NCBI RefSeq assembly: GCF_000375585.1
Contig: NZ_AQWP01000005.1
Location: 310,001 to 374,000 of the forward strand
DNA: 64,000 nt
DNA from: Sinorhizobium meliloti 4H41
GTDB lineage: Bacteria; Pseudomonadota; Alphaproteobacteria; Rhizobiales; Rhizobiaceae
Reading direction: 5' to 3'
Part shown: positions 9,700 through 18,576 of the stretch, in pieces
Position numbering within the stretch: position 1 is the first letter of the stretch
Layout: the number at the start of each line of letters is the position of its first letter
Made by a program: the position numbers and the translations under genes
The notes under the pieces: model-generated
Told to the model about the DNA's origin: nothing
What the model saw: only the letters and a program-made list of their open reading frames with translations
The model's database searches: none

Positions 9700-9772
9700 T
9701 TTTTTATCCTGGGTTATGCCACCAGTTGACGGATGCGCAGGCAGGTGCTTGCGCGGCGATGGACGACACGAG

Positions 9773-9803
9773 AAAAAGGCTTGCCGGGCAAACCCGCAAG
9801 CCT
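9773..9803 (-). terminator. Rho-independent terminator of rpmB
   Basis: On the minus strand AGGCTTGC pairs with GCAAGCCT (8-bp perfect arms at 9777-9784 and 9796-9803) and is followed directly by TTTTTC (9772-9776). It begins about 30 bp after the rpmB stop, a textbook intrinsic terminator that isolates rpmB from yhhQ. Confidence 0.85.
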
Positions 9804-9834
9804 CTTCAAGATCTCGGCAGAAGTACCGGCGCTA

Positions 9835-10125
9835 TCAGGCGGCTTCGGCAGCCTTCTTGACGATCTGACGACGCAGCAGGCGGGCGCGCATGCTGAGCTC
9901 GTTTTCGTCGGCCTTCAGCAGGAAGGCGTCGAGACCGCCGCGGTGTTCGACCGAACGGAGAGCCGCAGCGGAAACGCGCAGGCGGAAGCGCTGGCCGAGA
10001 GCATCGGAAATCAGCGTGACGTTGCACAGGTTCGGCAGGAACTTGCGCTTGGTCTTGTTGTTGGCATGGCTGACATTGTTGCCCGACTGGACGCCCTTGC
10101 CGGTCAATTCGCAACTACGGGACAT
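9835..10125 (-). CDS. rpmB: 50S ribosomal protein L28
   Basis: 96 aa. Begins [20 protein letters not shown] and contains [12 protein letters not shown] and the [20 protein letters not shown] stretch, all characteristic of bL28 of alphaproteobacteria. It is a structural protein of the large ribosomal subunit near the exit site. Monocistronic: an own promoter (10220-10248) and an own intrinsic terminator (9773-9803) bracket it. The L33 gene that accompanies it in some phyla is not adjacent here. Confidence 0.97.
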   Translation of the reverse strand: MSRSCELTGKGVQSGNNVSHANNKTKRKFLPNLCNVTLISDALGQRFRLRVSAAALRSVEHRGGLDAFLLKADENELSMRARLLRRQIVKKAAEAA

Positions 10126-10219
10126 GGTACACCTATTCTCTTATCGCCGCCGGACAATGCGGTAGCGGGCCTAGAGCCCAGGCCGCGTTCCTGTTGGCCA
10201 TTATTGGAAAGTCGCGGTT

Positions 10220-10248
10220 CTATAGTCACAGGTGGCCCGCCAGTCAAG
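10220..10248 (-). promoter_or_regulatory. Sigma-70 type promoter of rpmB
   Basis: On the minus strand CTTGAC (10248-10243), a 17-base spacer, and CTATAG (10225-10220). This matches the S. meliloti RpoD pattern CTTGAC-N17-CTATAT in 11 of 12 positions. It would start transcription about 90 bp upstream of the rpmB ATG. The remaining ~270 bases up to the DUF3108 gene show no further gene. Confidence 0.75.
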
Positions 10249-10524
10249 TCAAACCTTTGCATTCCCGAGCGATCGGGGCGATTTGGCCTGTTCTGCACTC
10301 ATAAGGACGGCCGTTCCGGCGCGCAAGACGCATTCCAAGAGAGCGGCCGATGCGCTATCTTTTCCATGAGGACTGCGCCAGATTTCGAGCGGGCGCATTT
10401 ATGCCGCAAACCGCCTGCATTCCGGGGGATTGCGACATAAATGCGCCGGCTGTCTTCGGATCGGCAAGTCGCTGCAACACTGTGAACCGCTGCATGGAGT
10501 TTGAGCCGGTCCGGTATCAGGGCC

Positions 10525-11328
10525 ATGCAGGAGAGAATGGGGCTTTCGGGCATGAAGTTGTGCATTGGTTTTCGCGCGCCGGCACTCCTGGCCGCCATGA
10601 TGTTTTCCACAGCCTCGCTTGCTGCGGAAGTCTCGCACCAGACGGACTACAGCATCGCGCTCGCCGGCCTGCCTTTGGCGCGCGCATCGTTCCACACCGA
10701 GGTCGAAAAGAATCGCTACACGATTTCGGGAACCCTGAATTCGGCGGGCCTCGTGGATATCATCAGCCGCACCACGGGGCAGACGCGCGTCTCCGGAGTA
10801 ATCGACCGCGACCATCTCCGGGCAAGCGAATATTCCATGTCCTACCGCAGCGGCCGGAAGGGCCGCGCCATCAATGTGAGCTTCCGAAACGGCAATGTCG
10901 TGCGCGCAAGCATGGTTCCGAAGCGTAATCCACTGCCGAAGAACTGGGTACCGGTCACGAGCCGGGACATGCGCAATGTGCTGGACCCGCTTTCCGGTCT
11001 GCTCATTCCGGCAAAAGCCCGGGTCTGCCCCAACACGCTGCCGATCTTCGACGGGGAATCCCGGCTCGACATAAGACTGTCTCCGAAGGGAACGCGAAAC
11101 TTCAAAACCAGGGGATTCGAGGGCGAGGTGATCGTCTGCGGCATCCGCTTCGTACCGAAGGCGGGATACCGGAAGGGCCGCGAGGACGTCGAATATCTGC
11201 GCCGCCTGGGAACGATGGAGATCTGGTACGCGAAGGCGAACGGAGTGGACGTCTATGCTCCGGTCTATGCCCGCATACCGACGAAGATCGGAGCGGTCAC
11301 GGTTTCGGCGACGCGCTTCGGCGATTGA
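10525..11328 (+). CDS. Exported DUF3108 protein
   Basis: 267 aa from ATG 10525; ATGs at 10537 and 10552 are alternatives, and the last gives the neatest signal peptide (MKLCIGFRAPALLAAMMFS, cleavage near SLA-AE). The mature part is beta-rich with YSIALAGLPLARASFHTEV, ISGTLNSAGLVDIISRTTGQ and the C-terminal YAPVYARIPTKIGAVTVSAT, matching DUF3108 proteins, which are periplasmic and of unknown function. It stands alone, ending before a stem-loop at 11341-11378. Confidence 0.8.
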   Translation: MQERMGLSGMKLCIGFRAPALLAAMMFSTASLAAEVSHQTDYSIALAGLPLARASFHTEVEKNRYTISGTLNSAGLVDIISRTTGQTRVSGVIDRDHLRASEYSMSYRSGRKGRAINVSFRNGNVVRASMVPKRNPLPKNWVPVTSRDMRNVLDPLSGLLIPAKARVCPNTLPIFDGESRLDIRLSPKGTRNFKTRGFEGEVIVCGIRFVPKAGYRKGREDVEYLRRLGTMEIWYAKANGVDVYAPVYARIPTKIGAVTVSATRFGD

Positions 11329-11340
11329 GCCCGCTGGCGG

Positions 11341-11378
11341 GATTCTCAGGGCCCATTCCTGACAGGGCTCCGAGAATC
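11341..11378 (+). terminator. Stem-loop after the DUF3108 gene
   Basis: GATTCTC (11341-11347) pairs with GAGAATC (11372-11378), with partly paired GGGCCC/GGGCTC inside. It begins 13 bp after the stop codon. No T-run follows, so it may be Rho-assisted or only protect the 3' end. Confidence 0.45.
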
Positions 11379-11469
11379 GCACTCCCTCTTTCCGGAATCA
11401 CCTAAGCGCGATAGATCAGTGGGATTCGGGTGGGGTGCTGGCCGCGTCCGCCGAAGTATACACGTTGAT

Positions 11470-11527
11470 CTGCTGCATGTTTTTGTCCTTTGATCGGCTA
11501 CGATCAAAGGACAAAAACATGCAGCAG
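11470..11527. repeat. 27-bp perfect inverted repeat upstream of the EamA gene
   Basis: Left arm 11470-11496 and right arm 11501-11527 are exact reverse complements, separated by GCTA. The core of each arm reads GCATGTTTTTGTCCTTTGAT. The right arm ends 7 bp before the GGAGGGGGGA ribosome site of the EamA exporter gene. No T-run follows, so it is not an ordinary terminator. A closely related left arm recurs at 17889-17914. It may be a large dyad operator or an RNA/cruciform element; function is inferred only from position. Confidence 0.9.
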
Positions 11528-11543
11528 GGCCGCGGAGGGGGGA

Positions 11544-12431
11544 ATGAAGTTCAAGGCAACGCTGATCGGTTTCACCGCGATCCTCATGTGGTCGCTGCTG
11601 GCGCTCTTTACTGCCGCATCCGGCAAGATGCCGCCGTTCCAACTCTCCGCCGTCTGCTTTCTCATAGGCAGCCTGCCCGGCATCGCCGTCCTGGCGTCGA
11701 AGCCCGAGCGATTCGCACTTCTGAAGCAGCCGGCAAGGGTGTGGATCATCGGCATTGCCGGTCTCTTCGGCTACCACTTTCTTTATTTCACGGCGCTTCG
11801 CAATGCGCCGGCCGTGGAGGCGGGGCTCATCGCCTATCTCTGGCCGCTCTTCATCGTTGTCGGCTCGGCGCTGCTGCCGGGCGAGAAGCTTCGCTGGCAT
11901 CATGTTGCAGGCGCCCTTGCGGGGCTCGTCGGAACGATCCTGATCGTTGCGCGCAACGGCATCGCCTTCGATGACGCCTATGCACTCGGTTACGGCGCAG
12001 CATTCCTCTGCGCCTTTACCTGGTCCGGCTATTCGCTGATCACGCGCCGCTTCGACGCGGTATCCACCGATGTCGTGACCGGTTTCTGCCTTGCGACGTC
12101 CGCCCTGTCCTTCCTCTGCCATCTCGGACTCGAAACGACGGTCTGGCCTGAAACCACCTTCGAGTGGCTCGCCGTGGCGGGGCTCGGCCTGTTGCCGGTC
12201 GGTGCCGCATTCTATGCCTGGGACTACGGCGTGAAGAACGGCGACATCCAATTCCTGGGCGTCGCAAGCTATGCGGCGCCGGTGCTTTCGACCCTGATCC
12301 TCATTCTGTTCGGCTTTGCCGAGCCGTCCTGGCGGATCGTGGCTGCCTGCCTGCTGGTGACGGGCGGCGCCGTGCTTGCGGCAAAGGACATGATCTTCCG
12401 AAAGGGCAGGGTCACGTTACCGGCGGAGTAG
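11544..12431 (+). CDS. EamA/DMT-family exporter
   Basis: 295 aa with ten predicted membrane helices in two EamA repeats, from MKFKATLIGFTAILMWSLLA to the C-terminal VLAAKDMIFRKGR. The internal segments FHFLYFTALR-like (GYHFLYFTALRNAPAVEAGL) and GVASYAAPVLSTLILILFG recall YddG-type exporters of aromatic or other amino acids. ATG 11544 follows the very strong site GGAGGGGGGA. The 27-bp palindrome directly upstream suggests dedicated control. The substrate cannot be read from sequence. Confidence 0.85.
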   Translation: MKFKATLIGFTAILMWSLLALFTAASGKMPPFQLSAVCFLIGSLPGIAVLASKPERFALLKQPARVWIIGIAGLFGYHFLYFTALRNAPAVEAGLIAYLWPLFIVVGSALLPGEKLRWHHVAGALAGLVGTILIVARNGIAFDDAYALGYGAAFLCAFTWSGYSLITRRFDAVSTDVVTGFCLATSALSFLCHLGLETTVWPETTFEWLAVAGLGLLPVGAAFYAWDYGVKNGDIQFLGVASYAAPVLSTLILILFGFAEPSWRIVAACLLVTGGAVLAAKDMIFRKGRVTLPAE

Positions 12432-12434
12432 AAC

Positions 12435-12875
12435 TCACTCCTCGGCCGGCCGCCAATCGGGGTGAGCCATCTCGAAGGCGGCGAAGTCGAAGCCGGGTGC
12501 GACGGTGCAACCGACGAGCGTCCACTCCCCAAGCGAAGTGGCGGATTGCCACCAGCCGGCGGGCACGACCTGTTGCGGCCTTTCCCCGCCGAGCAGGTCG
12601 GGACCGAGCCGGGTCTGCGAAGCGGGCCTGCCCGGCTCGGCGATGCTGAGCGCGAGCGGCGCGCCGGCGTAGTAGTGCCAGACCTCGGCGGCATCGTGGA
12701 CCCGGTGCCAATGCGACCGGTCGCCCCGTTCGAGAAGGTAGTAGATGGCCGTCGAGTGGCCACGCGCGCCACCATTGGCATCGCGGAACGTCTCCCCGTA
12801 CCAGCCGCCTTCCGGATGCCGGGCGAGACCCAGCGTTTCAATGATAGCCGCCGCCGTCATTTCCCGAGTCGCCAT
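12435..12875 (-). CDS. Cupin_5 (DUF985) family protein
   Basis: 146 aa with the family motifs LGLARHPEGGWYGETFR, STAIYYLLE, HWHRVHDAAEVWHYYAGAPL and the C-terminal VAPGFDFAAFEMA. The His/Glu residues in the HWHRVHDAAE stretch are the likely metal ligands. Members are single-domain cupins of uncertain function, sometimes described as sugar epimerase-like. It is the downstream partner of gloB: the gloB stop TAA is immediately followed by this ATG, so the two are translationally coupled. Confidence 0.88.
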   Translation of the reverse strand: MATREMTAAAIIETLGLARHPEGGWYGETFRDANGGARGHSTAIYYLLERGDRSHWHRVHDAAEVWHYYAGAPLALSIAEPGRPASQTRLGPDLLGGERPQQVVPAGWWQSATSLGEWTLVGCTVAPGFDFAAFEMAHPDWRPAEE

Positions 12876-13646
12876 TTAGAAATTGTCCTTGCGCTTTCGT
12901 ATTTCCGCGAAGACGGCGGCATCGCTCGCCTTTTCCATGCCGAGCAGCGCGCGGATCTTCGGATCGCCGGCGCGCAGGAACGGGTTTGTCCGCTTTTCGA
13001 GGCCCATCGTCGTCGGCGCGGTGAAGCCGCCATCTGAGCGGGTCTCCTCGATCTCGGCCGCACGCTCCTTCAAGGCCGTATTTTCCGGATCGACCGTGAC
13101 GGCGAAATGGGCGTTGGCAAGGGTGTATTCATGGCCGAAATAGATGGCCGTGTCGTCGGGAAGCGCCATCAGCCGGCTCAGCGATTGCCACATCGTTTCG
13201 GCCGTTCCCTCGAAGAGACGGCCGCATCCGAGCGCGAAAAGCGTATCGGCGGCGAAAAGCAGCCTGTCCTCGGGCAAATGGTAGCAGACGTGGCCGGACG
13301 TGTGCCCCGGCGTTTCGATTACATCGACCGGATGGCCGGCGAAGTCGAAGCGTTCGCCATGTCCCACGGATCTGTCTATGCCGGGGATCTTCGACGCTTC
13401 GTTCTTCGGCCCGATGATGGTGAGGCCGAAGCGTTCCTTCAGGCTGGCATTCGCAGCCACATGGTCACCGTGGTGATGCGTGGTGAGGATATGCGTCAAC
13501 TGCCATCCGCGCCGTTCGAGCGCGTCGAGGATCGGCCGCTCCTCCGGTGCATCGATCGATGCCGTAGCGCCGCTAATCCGGTCGTGGAGGAGCACACCGT
13601 AATTGTCGGTGCGGCAGAGGAAGAGATCGAGTTCGAGCGCGGCCAT
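12876..13646 (-). CDS. gloB: Hydroxyacylglutathione hydrolase (glyoxalase II)
   Basis: 256 aa, family-typical. Metallo-beta-lactamase fold with the binuclear metal motif THHHGDH at residues 56-62, then [10 protein letters not shown], the [18 protein letters not shown] segment with the bridging Asp, and [14 protein letters not shown]. It hydrolyses S-D-lactoylglutathione to D-lactate and glutathione in methylglyoxal detoxification. First gene of a two-gene unit with the cupin, divergent from the methyltransferase gene. Confidence 0.95.
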   Translation of the reverse strand: MAALELDLFLCRTDNYGVLLHDRISGATASIDAPEERPILDALERRGWQLTHILTTHHHGDHVAANASLKERFGLTIIGPKNEASKIPGIDRSVGHGERFDFAGHPVDVIETPGHTSGHVCYHLPEDRLLFAADTLFALGCGRLFEGTAETMWQSLSRLMALPDDTAIYFGHEYTLANAHFAVTVDPENTALKERAAEIEETRSDGGFTAPTTMGLEKRTNPFLRAGDPKIRALLGMEKASDAAVFAEIRKRKDNF

Positions 13647-13747
13647 GTTTTGGTCCTCCGATCGGTGTGGGGCATCGGAAAGCGGCGAGTCCCGCTCGGT
13701 TCGAATGTAGCGAGGCTCGCCTTGAAGTCTACCGCTTGGAGTCTAAC

Positions 13748-14512
13748 ATGTTGCCCATGCACACTGATATCGTCGATCTCCGCCAATTCTATCACTCCGA
13801 GCTCGGCCGCATGGCGGAACAGTCGGTGAGCTCAGCCCTTGCTTCCATCTGGGCACGCCTGCCCGAGGAAAGGCTCCTTGGGCTCGGCTATGCGGTGCCC
13901 TATCTCGAGCGCTTCCGTGCCGATACGGAGCGGACATTCGCCTTCATGCCGGCCGGGCAGGGTGCGGTGAACTGGCCGGTCGCAGACCTGTCCTCGACGG
14001 CACTGGTCTTCGACGAGGAATTGCCGCTGCCGGATGCCTCGATCGATCGCGTATTGATGGTCCATTCCCTGGAATTTGCCGAAAGCCCGCGCGAAACGAT
14101 GAAGGAGATCTGGCGCGTGCTGGCGCCCGGCGGACGTCTGATCATCGTGGTACCGAATCGCCGCGGCGTCTGGGCACAGATGGAGCACACGCCTTTCGGC
14201 TCGGGGCGGCCCTATTCCCGCGGGCAGCTGACGGCGCTCTTGCGCGAGACCAACTTCACGCCCGGCGCCACGACGGAGGCGCTCTTCTTTCCGCCCTCGA
14301 AGCGCAAGCTTGCCCTTCGGCTGCGCCACGGTCTGGAACGGTTCGGGCGATCGCTCTGGCCGGTCTTTTCGGGGGTGATCATCGTCGAGGCGCAGAAGCG
14401 GCTTTATCAGGGCCTGCCGGTGGCCGCACGCGCCTCGCGCCGCGTCTTCGTCCCGGTGCTGGCTCCGCGGGGCGTGCCCAGCACGCGCAGTCGGGCAACG
14501 AAAGCGCCGTAG
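13748..14512 (+). CDS. SAM-dependent methyltransferase (Methyltransf_11)
   Basis: 254 aa. The second half of a class I SAM fold is clear: [40 protein letters not shown] and a C-terminal basic helix ending in a poorly conserved tail. The glycine-rich motif I is not obvious, which is common for this rhizobial/caulobacter protein divergent from gloB. ATG 13748 has TTGGAG at 13736-13741. Substrate unknown. Confidence 0.75.
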   Translation: MLPMHTDIVDLRQFYHSELGRMAEQSVSSALASIWARLPEERLLGLGYAVPYLERFRADTERTFAFMPAGQGAVNWPVADLSSTALVFDEELPLPDASIDRVLMVHSLEFAESPRETMKEIWRVLAPGGRLIIVVPNRRGVWAQMEHTPFGSGRPYSRGQLTALLRETNFTPGATTEALFFPPSKRKLALRLRHGLERFGRSLWPVFSGVIIVEAQKRLYQGLPVAARASRRVFVPVLAPRGVPSTRSRATKAP

Positions 14513-14633
14513 GTCGCAGTCTGCTGCCCGTCACCCCTTTGCCTCCTGCCGCACCGGCCGTCACGTCGCACTCGACAAATATCACCGTCCCCGGTATTGG
14601 CTGGACCGCATTCTTCCCGTGAAAGCTGGTCCG

Positions 14634-15740
14634 ATGAATCTTGCCCTGAAAAGCCCTGCGCCGCGTTCCGGCATCCTGGACATCGCCGCCTATGTGCCTG
14701 GCAAGGAACATGCGCCCGGCGCCGCAAAGGTTCACAAGCTGTCGTCGAACGAAACGCCGCTCGGCGCGAGCCCTCGCGCGATCGAAGCTTTCCAGAAGGC
14801 GGCTTTCAATCTCGAACGCTACCCGGACGGTCAGGCGAATGCGCTCAAGGAAGCGATCGCGGCGGTTCACGGGCTCAACCCCGCGAACATCCTTTGCGGC
14901 AACGGGTCGGACGAACTGCTCGGTCTTCTCTGCCATACCTATCTCGGCCCCGGCGACGAGGGGATCGTCACCGAACACGGTTTTCTCGTCTACAGGATCC
15001 AGATCACCGCGTCGGGCGGGATACCCGTCACGGTCAAGGAGAGGGAGGAGCGCGTCGATGTCGATGCGATACTCGCGGCCGTGACCGAGCGGACGAAGAT
15101 CGTCTTCATCGCCAATCCGGCAAATCCGACCGGCACCTATATCCCCGTCGAGGAGGTCCGGCGTCTGCATGCGGGCCTGCCCGCCGGCGTCCTGCTGGTG
15201 CTCGATGCGGCCTATGCGGAATATGTACGGCGCAACGACTACGAGGCGGGACTGGAGCTCGTTTCGTCCAACCGCAACGTGGTGATGACCCGAACCTTTT
15301 CGAAGATCTACGGCCTTGCCGGTCTGCGCATCGGCTGGATGTACGCGCCGCGCGGCGTGGTGGAGGCATTGGACCGCGTCCGCGGTCCCTTCAATCTCAA
15401 CGCGCCCGCGATCGCCGCCGGTGCCGCGGCGATCCGCGATCAGGCCTTCGTTGCCGCGGCGGCTGACCACAATCACACCTGCCTGGCAAAGGTCGGTCAG
15501 GCACTGACGGATATCGGCCTGCGCGTCACCCCCTCGGTCACCAATTTCGTGCTGATTCACTTCCCTGAGGAAGCGGGCATGTCGGCCAGCGACGCGGATG
15601 CCTATCTGACGAGCCGCGGCTTCATCCTGCGCGCCGTCGGCGCCTACGGTTTCCCCAATGCGCTGAGAATGACGATCGGCTCGGAAGAAGCGAATGAGGG
15701 CGTGGTCGCGGCACTGACTGAATTCATGGGACGGAAATGA
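14634..15740 (+). CDS. hisC: Histidinol-phosphate/aromatic aminotransferase
   Basis: 368 aa, class I/II PLP aminotransferase. The PLP-lysine lies in [19 protein letters not shown]; other motifs are [33 protein letters not shown] and NPANPTGTY. HisC-type enzymes act on histidinol phosphate or aromatic keto acids. Here the gene overlaps tyrC by 4 bp (ATGA), which favours a role in the last steps of tyrosine/phenylalanine synthesis as well as or instead of histidine. ATG 14634 was chosen; a GTG at 14619 is possible. Neither has a strong ribosome site. Confidence 0.9.
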   Translation: MNLALKSPAPRSGILDIAAYVPGKEHAPGAAKVHKLSSNETPLGASPRAIEAFQKAAFNLERYPDGQANALKEAIAAVHGLNPANILCGNGSDELLGLLCHTYLGPGDEGIVTEHGFLVYRIQITASGGIPVTVKEREERVDVDAILAAVTERTKIVFIANPANPTGTYIPVEEVRRLHAGLPAGVLLVLDAAYAEYVRRNDYEAGLELVSSNRNVVMTRTFSKIYGLAGLRIGWMYAPRGVVEALDRVRGPFNLNAPAIAAGAAAIRDQAFVAAAADHNHTCLAKVGQALTDIGLRVTPSVTNFVLIHFPEEAGMSASDADAYLTSRGFILRAVGAYGFPNALRMTIGSEEANEGVVAALTEFMGRK

Positions 15741-16663
15741 TGGCTCAGCAGTTCGAAACCATCGCCCTCATCGGCATCGGCCTGATCGGATCGTCCATCG
15801 CCCGGGACATTCGCGAGAAGCAGCTCGCCGGTACGATCGTGGTCACGACGCGCAGCGAAGCGACGCTGAAGCGCGCCGGCGAGCTGGGCCTCGGCGACCG
15901 CTACACGCTTTCGGCGGCCGAGGCTGTCGAGGGCGCGGATCTCGTCATCGTGTCGGTGCCTGTGGGGGCATCCGGCGCAGTCGCCGCCGAGATCGCAGCC
16001 CATCTGAAACCCGGTGCGATCGTCACCGATGTCGGTTCGACCAAAGGATCGGTCATCGCGCAGATGGCGCCGCACCTGTCCAAGGACGTCCATTTCGTGC
16101 CCGGTCACCCGATTGCGGGTACCGAGCATTCCGGCCCGGATGCCGGCTTTGCGGGCCTCTTCCGCGGGCGCTGGTGCATTCTGACGCCGCCGGCCGGCAC
16201 GGACGAAGACGCGGTCGCCAGGCTCAGGCTGTTCTGGGAAACGCTCGGATCGATGGTCGACGAGATGGATCCGGAACATCATGACAAGGTGCTGGCGATC
16301 GTTTCGCATCTCCCGCATATCATCGCCTACAACATTGTCGGCACCGCGGACGATCTGGAAACGGTGACCGAGTCCGAAGTGATCAAATACTCGGCCTCGG
16401 GGTTCCGTGACTTCACCCGCCTTGCCGCTTCGGACCCGACTATGTGGCGCGACGTCTGCCTGCACAACAAGGACGCGATCCTGGAAATGCTCGCCCGCTT
16501 CTCCGAGGATCTCGCCTCTCTGCAACGCGCGATCCGCTGGGGCGACGGCGACAAGCTCTTCGATCTCTTCACCCGCACGCGGGCGATACGCCGATCGATC
16601 GTTCAGGCCGGTCAGGACACCGCCATGCCCGATTTCGGCCGGCACGCGATGGATCAGAAGTAG
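15737..16663 (+). CDS. tyrC: Prephenate/arogenate (cyclohexadienyl) dehydrogenase
   Basis: 308 aa. The N-terminal Rossmann motif is [13 protein letters not shown]; later the family signature [20 protein letters not shown] and the His-rich [11 protein letters not shown]. It oxidatively decarboxylates prephenate or arogenate with NAD(P) in tyrosine synthesis. It overlaps the upstream aminotransferase gene by ATGA, so enzyme and transaminase are made together. No ACT domain is fused to it. Confidence 0.92.
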   Translation: MMAQQFETIALIGIGLIGSSIARDIREKQLAGTIVVTTRSEATLKRAGELGLGDRYTLSAAEAVEGADLVIVSVPVGASGAVAAEIAAHLKPGAIVTDVGSTKGSVIAQMAPHLSKDVHFVPGHPIAGTEHSGPDAGFAGLFRGRWCILTPPAGTDEDAVARLRLFWETLGSMVDEMDPEHHDKVLAIVSHLPHIIAYNIVGTADDLETVTESEVIKYSASGFRDFTRLAASDPTMWRDVCLHNKDAILEMLARFSEDLASLQRAIRWGDGDKLFDLFTRTRAIRRSIVQAGQDTAMPDFGRHAMDQK

Positions 16664-16696
16664 GCTGCGGGGGAAGTCGGCTGCGAAGACCGTCGC

Positions 16697-17710
16697 TCAC
16701 AGAGCCGGCAGCATACCGATCGGAACGAAGGCGAGAAAGGCGGTCCCGTCACGGACGTTCAGTTTGACCGTCGCTTCGTTCTTGCCGCCGGCAAGCGCCT
16801 TCAACATGTTGGCGACGTTGTCGATCAGGTCGGTTTCGTCCGGAGCGATCTTCACGAAGTTTTCCCGCCAGGCGTCGATATTCGCAAGCGTGAGAGAGAA
16901 TTCCCCCGAAATCAGCCCCTGATCATTCACCGAAAAGGGCCCGGTGAGTTTTGCGCTCATTCCGGAGCCGGCATCGAGTGTTAATTGCCGCAACTCGCCT
17001 CTGGTGCCGCGGAGCATATGGGGCGGCAAAGCGCCCGCCTGAAGCCATTCTGCCTTGTCCATAACGGTCAGGGCGATTGCGACATCGGCCGGTGCGGCAA
17101 GACTGGGTCCCTGGTCCGGACGCAGGTCGAGCTTTTCGATGCTGAGTGCCGCGTCCAGGTTACCGTCGTTCTGGCGCAGATGGAGCTCGCCATGGCTGGC
17201 GCCGAAGCCGAGGCCTTCGCCCGTCAGGGGAGAGCGCGCGGTGCCGGTCAGATTGTCGTAGGCCACCGAGGTCCGGTCGATGCCGGAGAGGGTCGCCGCG
17301 ACACTCGCTCGGAGCAGCGTCCAGTCGGCGGAAACGGTGACGCCGGGAGAAACACGGATTTCGGCGGGGCCGTCGAGCTCGAGGACCGCACGCCCGGGTT
17401 GATAGACCTGCGCCGCCGTTCGCAGGGCGCCGAAGGACGCGGAGGCGCCGCGGCGCGTATCGTCGAGGCGAACCTTGTCGCAGAACAAACCGAGGCGGAA
17501 GGGAAAGCCACGAACCTCCATCTCGGCGCATTCGCCGCTGAAGCCGATCGCCTGCCCCTTCGTCAGATAGGCGGTCAGCCGCCTTTGGATCTGGTCGGCG
17601 GCGAGAAACCAACCGGCGGAATAAAGGCCGATCACGAACACGATACCTGCTGCCAGCCACAAGAACTTCCTGCCGGTAGGCGATGGCTTGGCGACGGCGG
17701 TCACAGTCAT
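16697..17710 (-). CDS. DUF2125 protein, membrane-anchored
   Basis: 337 aa. One N-terminal membrane helix (about residues 17-37, WLAAGIVFVIGLYSAGWFLA) anchors a large periplasmic beta-rich domain with GFSGECAEMEVRGFPFRLGL and the C-terminal LNVRDGTAFLAFVPIGMLP. This is the DUF2125 family, found in alphaproteobacteria and reminiscent of AsmA-like envelope proteins. Function unknown. It converges on tyrC and is divergent from the ChaC-like gene across a 316-bp gap. Confidence 0.85.
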   Translation of the reverse strand: MTVTAVAKPSPTGRKFLWLAAGIVFVIGLYSAGWFLAADQIQRRLTAYLTKGQAIGFSGECAEMEVRGFPFRLGLFCDKVRLDDTRRGASASFGALRTAAQVYQPGRAVLELDGPAEIRVSPGVTVSADWTLLRASVAATLSGIDRTSVAYDNLTGTARSPLTGEGLGFGASHGELHLRQNDGNLDAALSIEKLDLRPDQGPSLAAPADVAIALTVMDKAEWLQAGALPPHMLRGTRGELRQLTLDAGSGMSAKLTGPFSVNDQGLISGEFSLTLANIDAWRENFVKIAPDETDLIDNVANMLKALAGGKNEATVKLNVRDGTAFLAFVPIGMLPAL

Positions 17711-17743
17711 GTTGTCGGGTACTCCACACTAGATCACGACGGT

Positions 17744-17764
17744 TTCAGGTCGGGTCGACCTGAA
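17744..17764. repeat. Short palindrome in the DUF2125/ChaC gap
   Basis: TTCAGGTCG and CGACCTGAA form 9-bp perfect arms around GGT, 34 bp upstream of the DUF2125 start. It may be part of a rhizobial intergenic repeat or an operator. Between it and 17884 no other feature is seen. Confidence 0.5.
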
Positions 17765-17883
17765 CCTCATCTCGCTCTTGCCGCCGGGAGCCTCCTTTCG
17801 GGTGGCCGACTCCCATGCGGCGAACTAACCTTCATCCGCAATCGCGACACGGGCTATCGGCGCGACCAGATCGATTGCAAGAG

Positions 17884-17935
17884 AATTGCTGCACAATTTT
17901 GTCCTTCGACCGGTACGGTCCCAGGAATTATGCAA
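17884..17935. promoter_or_regulatory. Dyad element related to the 11470 palindrome
   Basis: Left half TTGCTGCACAATTTTGTCCT followed by TCGACCG, spacer GTA, then an imperfect right half CGGTCCCAGGAATTATGCAA. Aligned to 11471-11496 the left halves share TGCTGCA, TTTTGTCCTT and GA-CG. It lies about 90 bp upstream of the ChaC-like gene and about 175 bp upstream of the divergent DUF2125 gene. Two occurrences of such an extended dyad ahead of separate genes suggest one regulator, perhaps of the Lrp/AsnC type, but the regulator is not identified. Confidence 0.5.
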
Positions 17936-18026
17936 TAAAAATTTCGGTACGCCGCAGGAGCGTCGAACACTGATTCGGTAGACTGATTCGGTGGCCGGCC
18001 GGCGGCATGATTGAATGGCAGCGGAT

Positions 18027-18569
18027 ATGGACGAATTTTGGGTCTTTGGCTACGGGTCGTTGATGTGGAATCCGGGCTTTCGCTTCGAGGAGAAGCTGAC
18101 GGCGCGCGCTTTCGGCTACCGCCGATCCCTCTGCGTGCGCTCCTGGGTTCACCGCGGGACCGAACGGCACCCCGGCCTGGTGCTCGGGCTCGACTATGGC
18201 GGCTCCTGCATCGGGACGGCATTCCGCGTGGCGCCTGCGCAAAAGGCGGAGGTGATCGACTACCTGCGTGAACGCGAGCTGGTCACGCATGTCTACAAGG
18301 AAAGGATCATGCCGGTGCAACTTTCCAGCGGACACCGCGTGCCCGCGCTGACCTATGTGATCGACCGCTGCCATGTCCAGTATGCCGGTGCGCTGAGCGC
18401 GGAGGAGGCGGCCGCGACGGTCGCCGTCGCCGCCGGCAAGTCCGGGCCGAACAGCGAATACGTTCTCAATACGCTCGAACATCTTCGCGAAATGGGGATC
18501 CGCGACCATTGGCTGGAGGAAGTTGCCGCGAAGTTGACGGCCGGCGGAGCTGCGTCCGTCCGGGCCTGA
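18027..18569 (+). CDS. ChaC-like gamma-glutamylcyclotransferase
   Basis: 180 aa. Begins MDEFWVFGYGSLMWNPGF, carrying the glycine-rich YGSLMWNP substrate loop of ChaC enzymes; RSWVHRGTERHPGLVLGL and YLRERELVTHVYKE follow in family order. ChaC proteins release 5-oxoproline from glutathione or other gamma-glutamyl compounds. ATG 18027 matches the family start; ATG 18015 is an alternative. It converges on plsC with only 7 bp between the genes. Confidence 0.88.
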   Translation: MDEFWVFGYGSLMWNPGFRFEEKLTARAFGYRRSLCVRSWVHRGTERHPGLVLGLDYGGSCIGTAFRVAPAQKAEVIDYLRERELVTHVYKERIMPVQLSSGHRVPALTYVIDRCHVQYAGALSAEEAAATVAVAAGKSGPNSEYVLNTLEHLREMGIRDHWLEEVAAKLTAGGAASVRA

Positions 18570-18576
18570 AGGGAGG

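Noticed and set aside
9700..9770. Possible preQ1 riboswitch before the yhhQ transporter gene
   Set aside because: The leader has an A-rich stretch before the ATG, but no stem-loop whose loop can pair with it to make the preQ1 pseudoknot.
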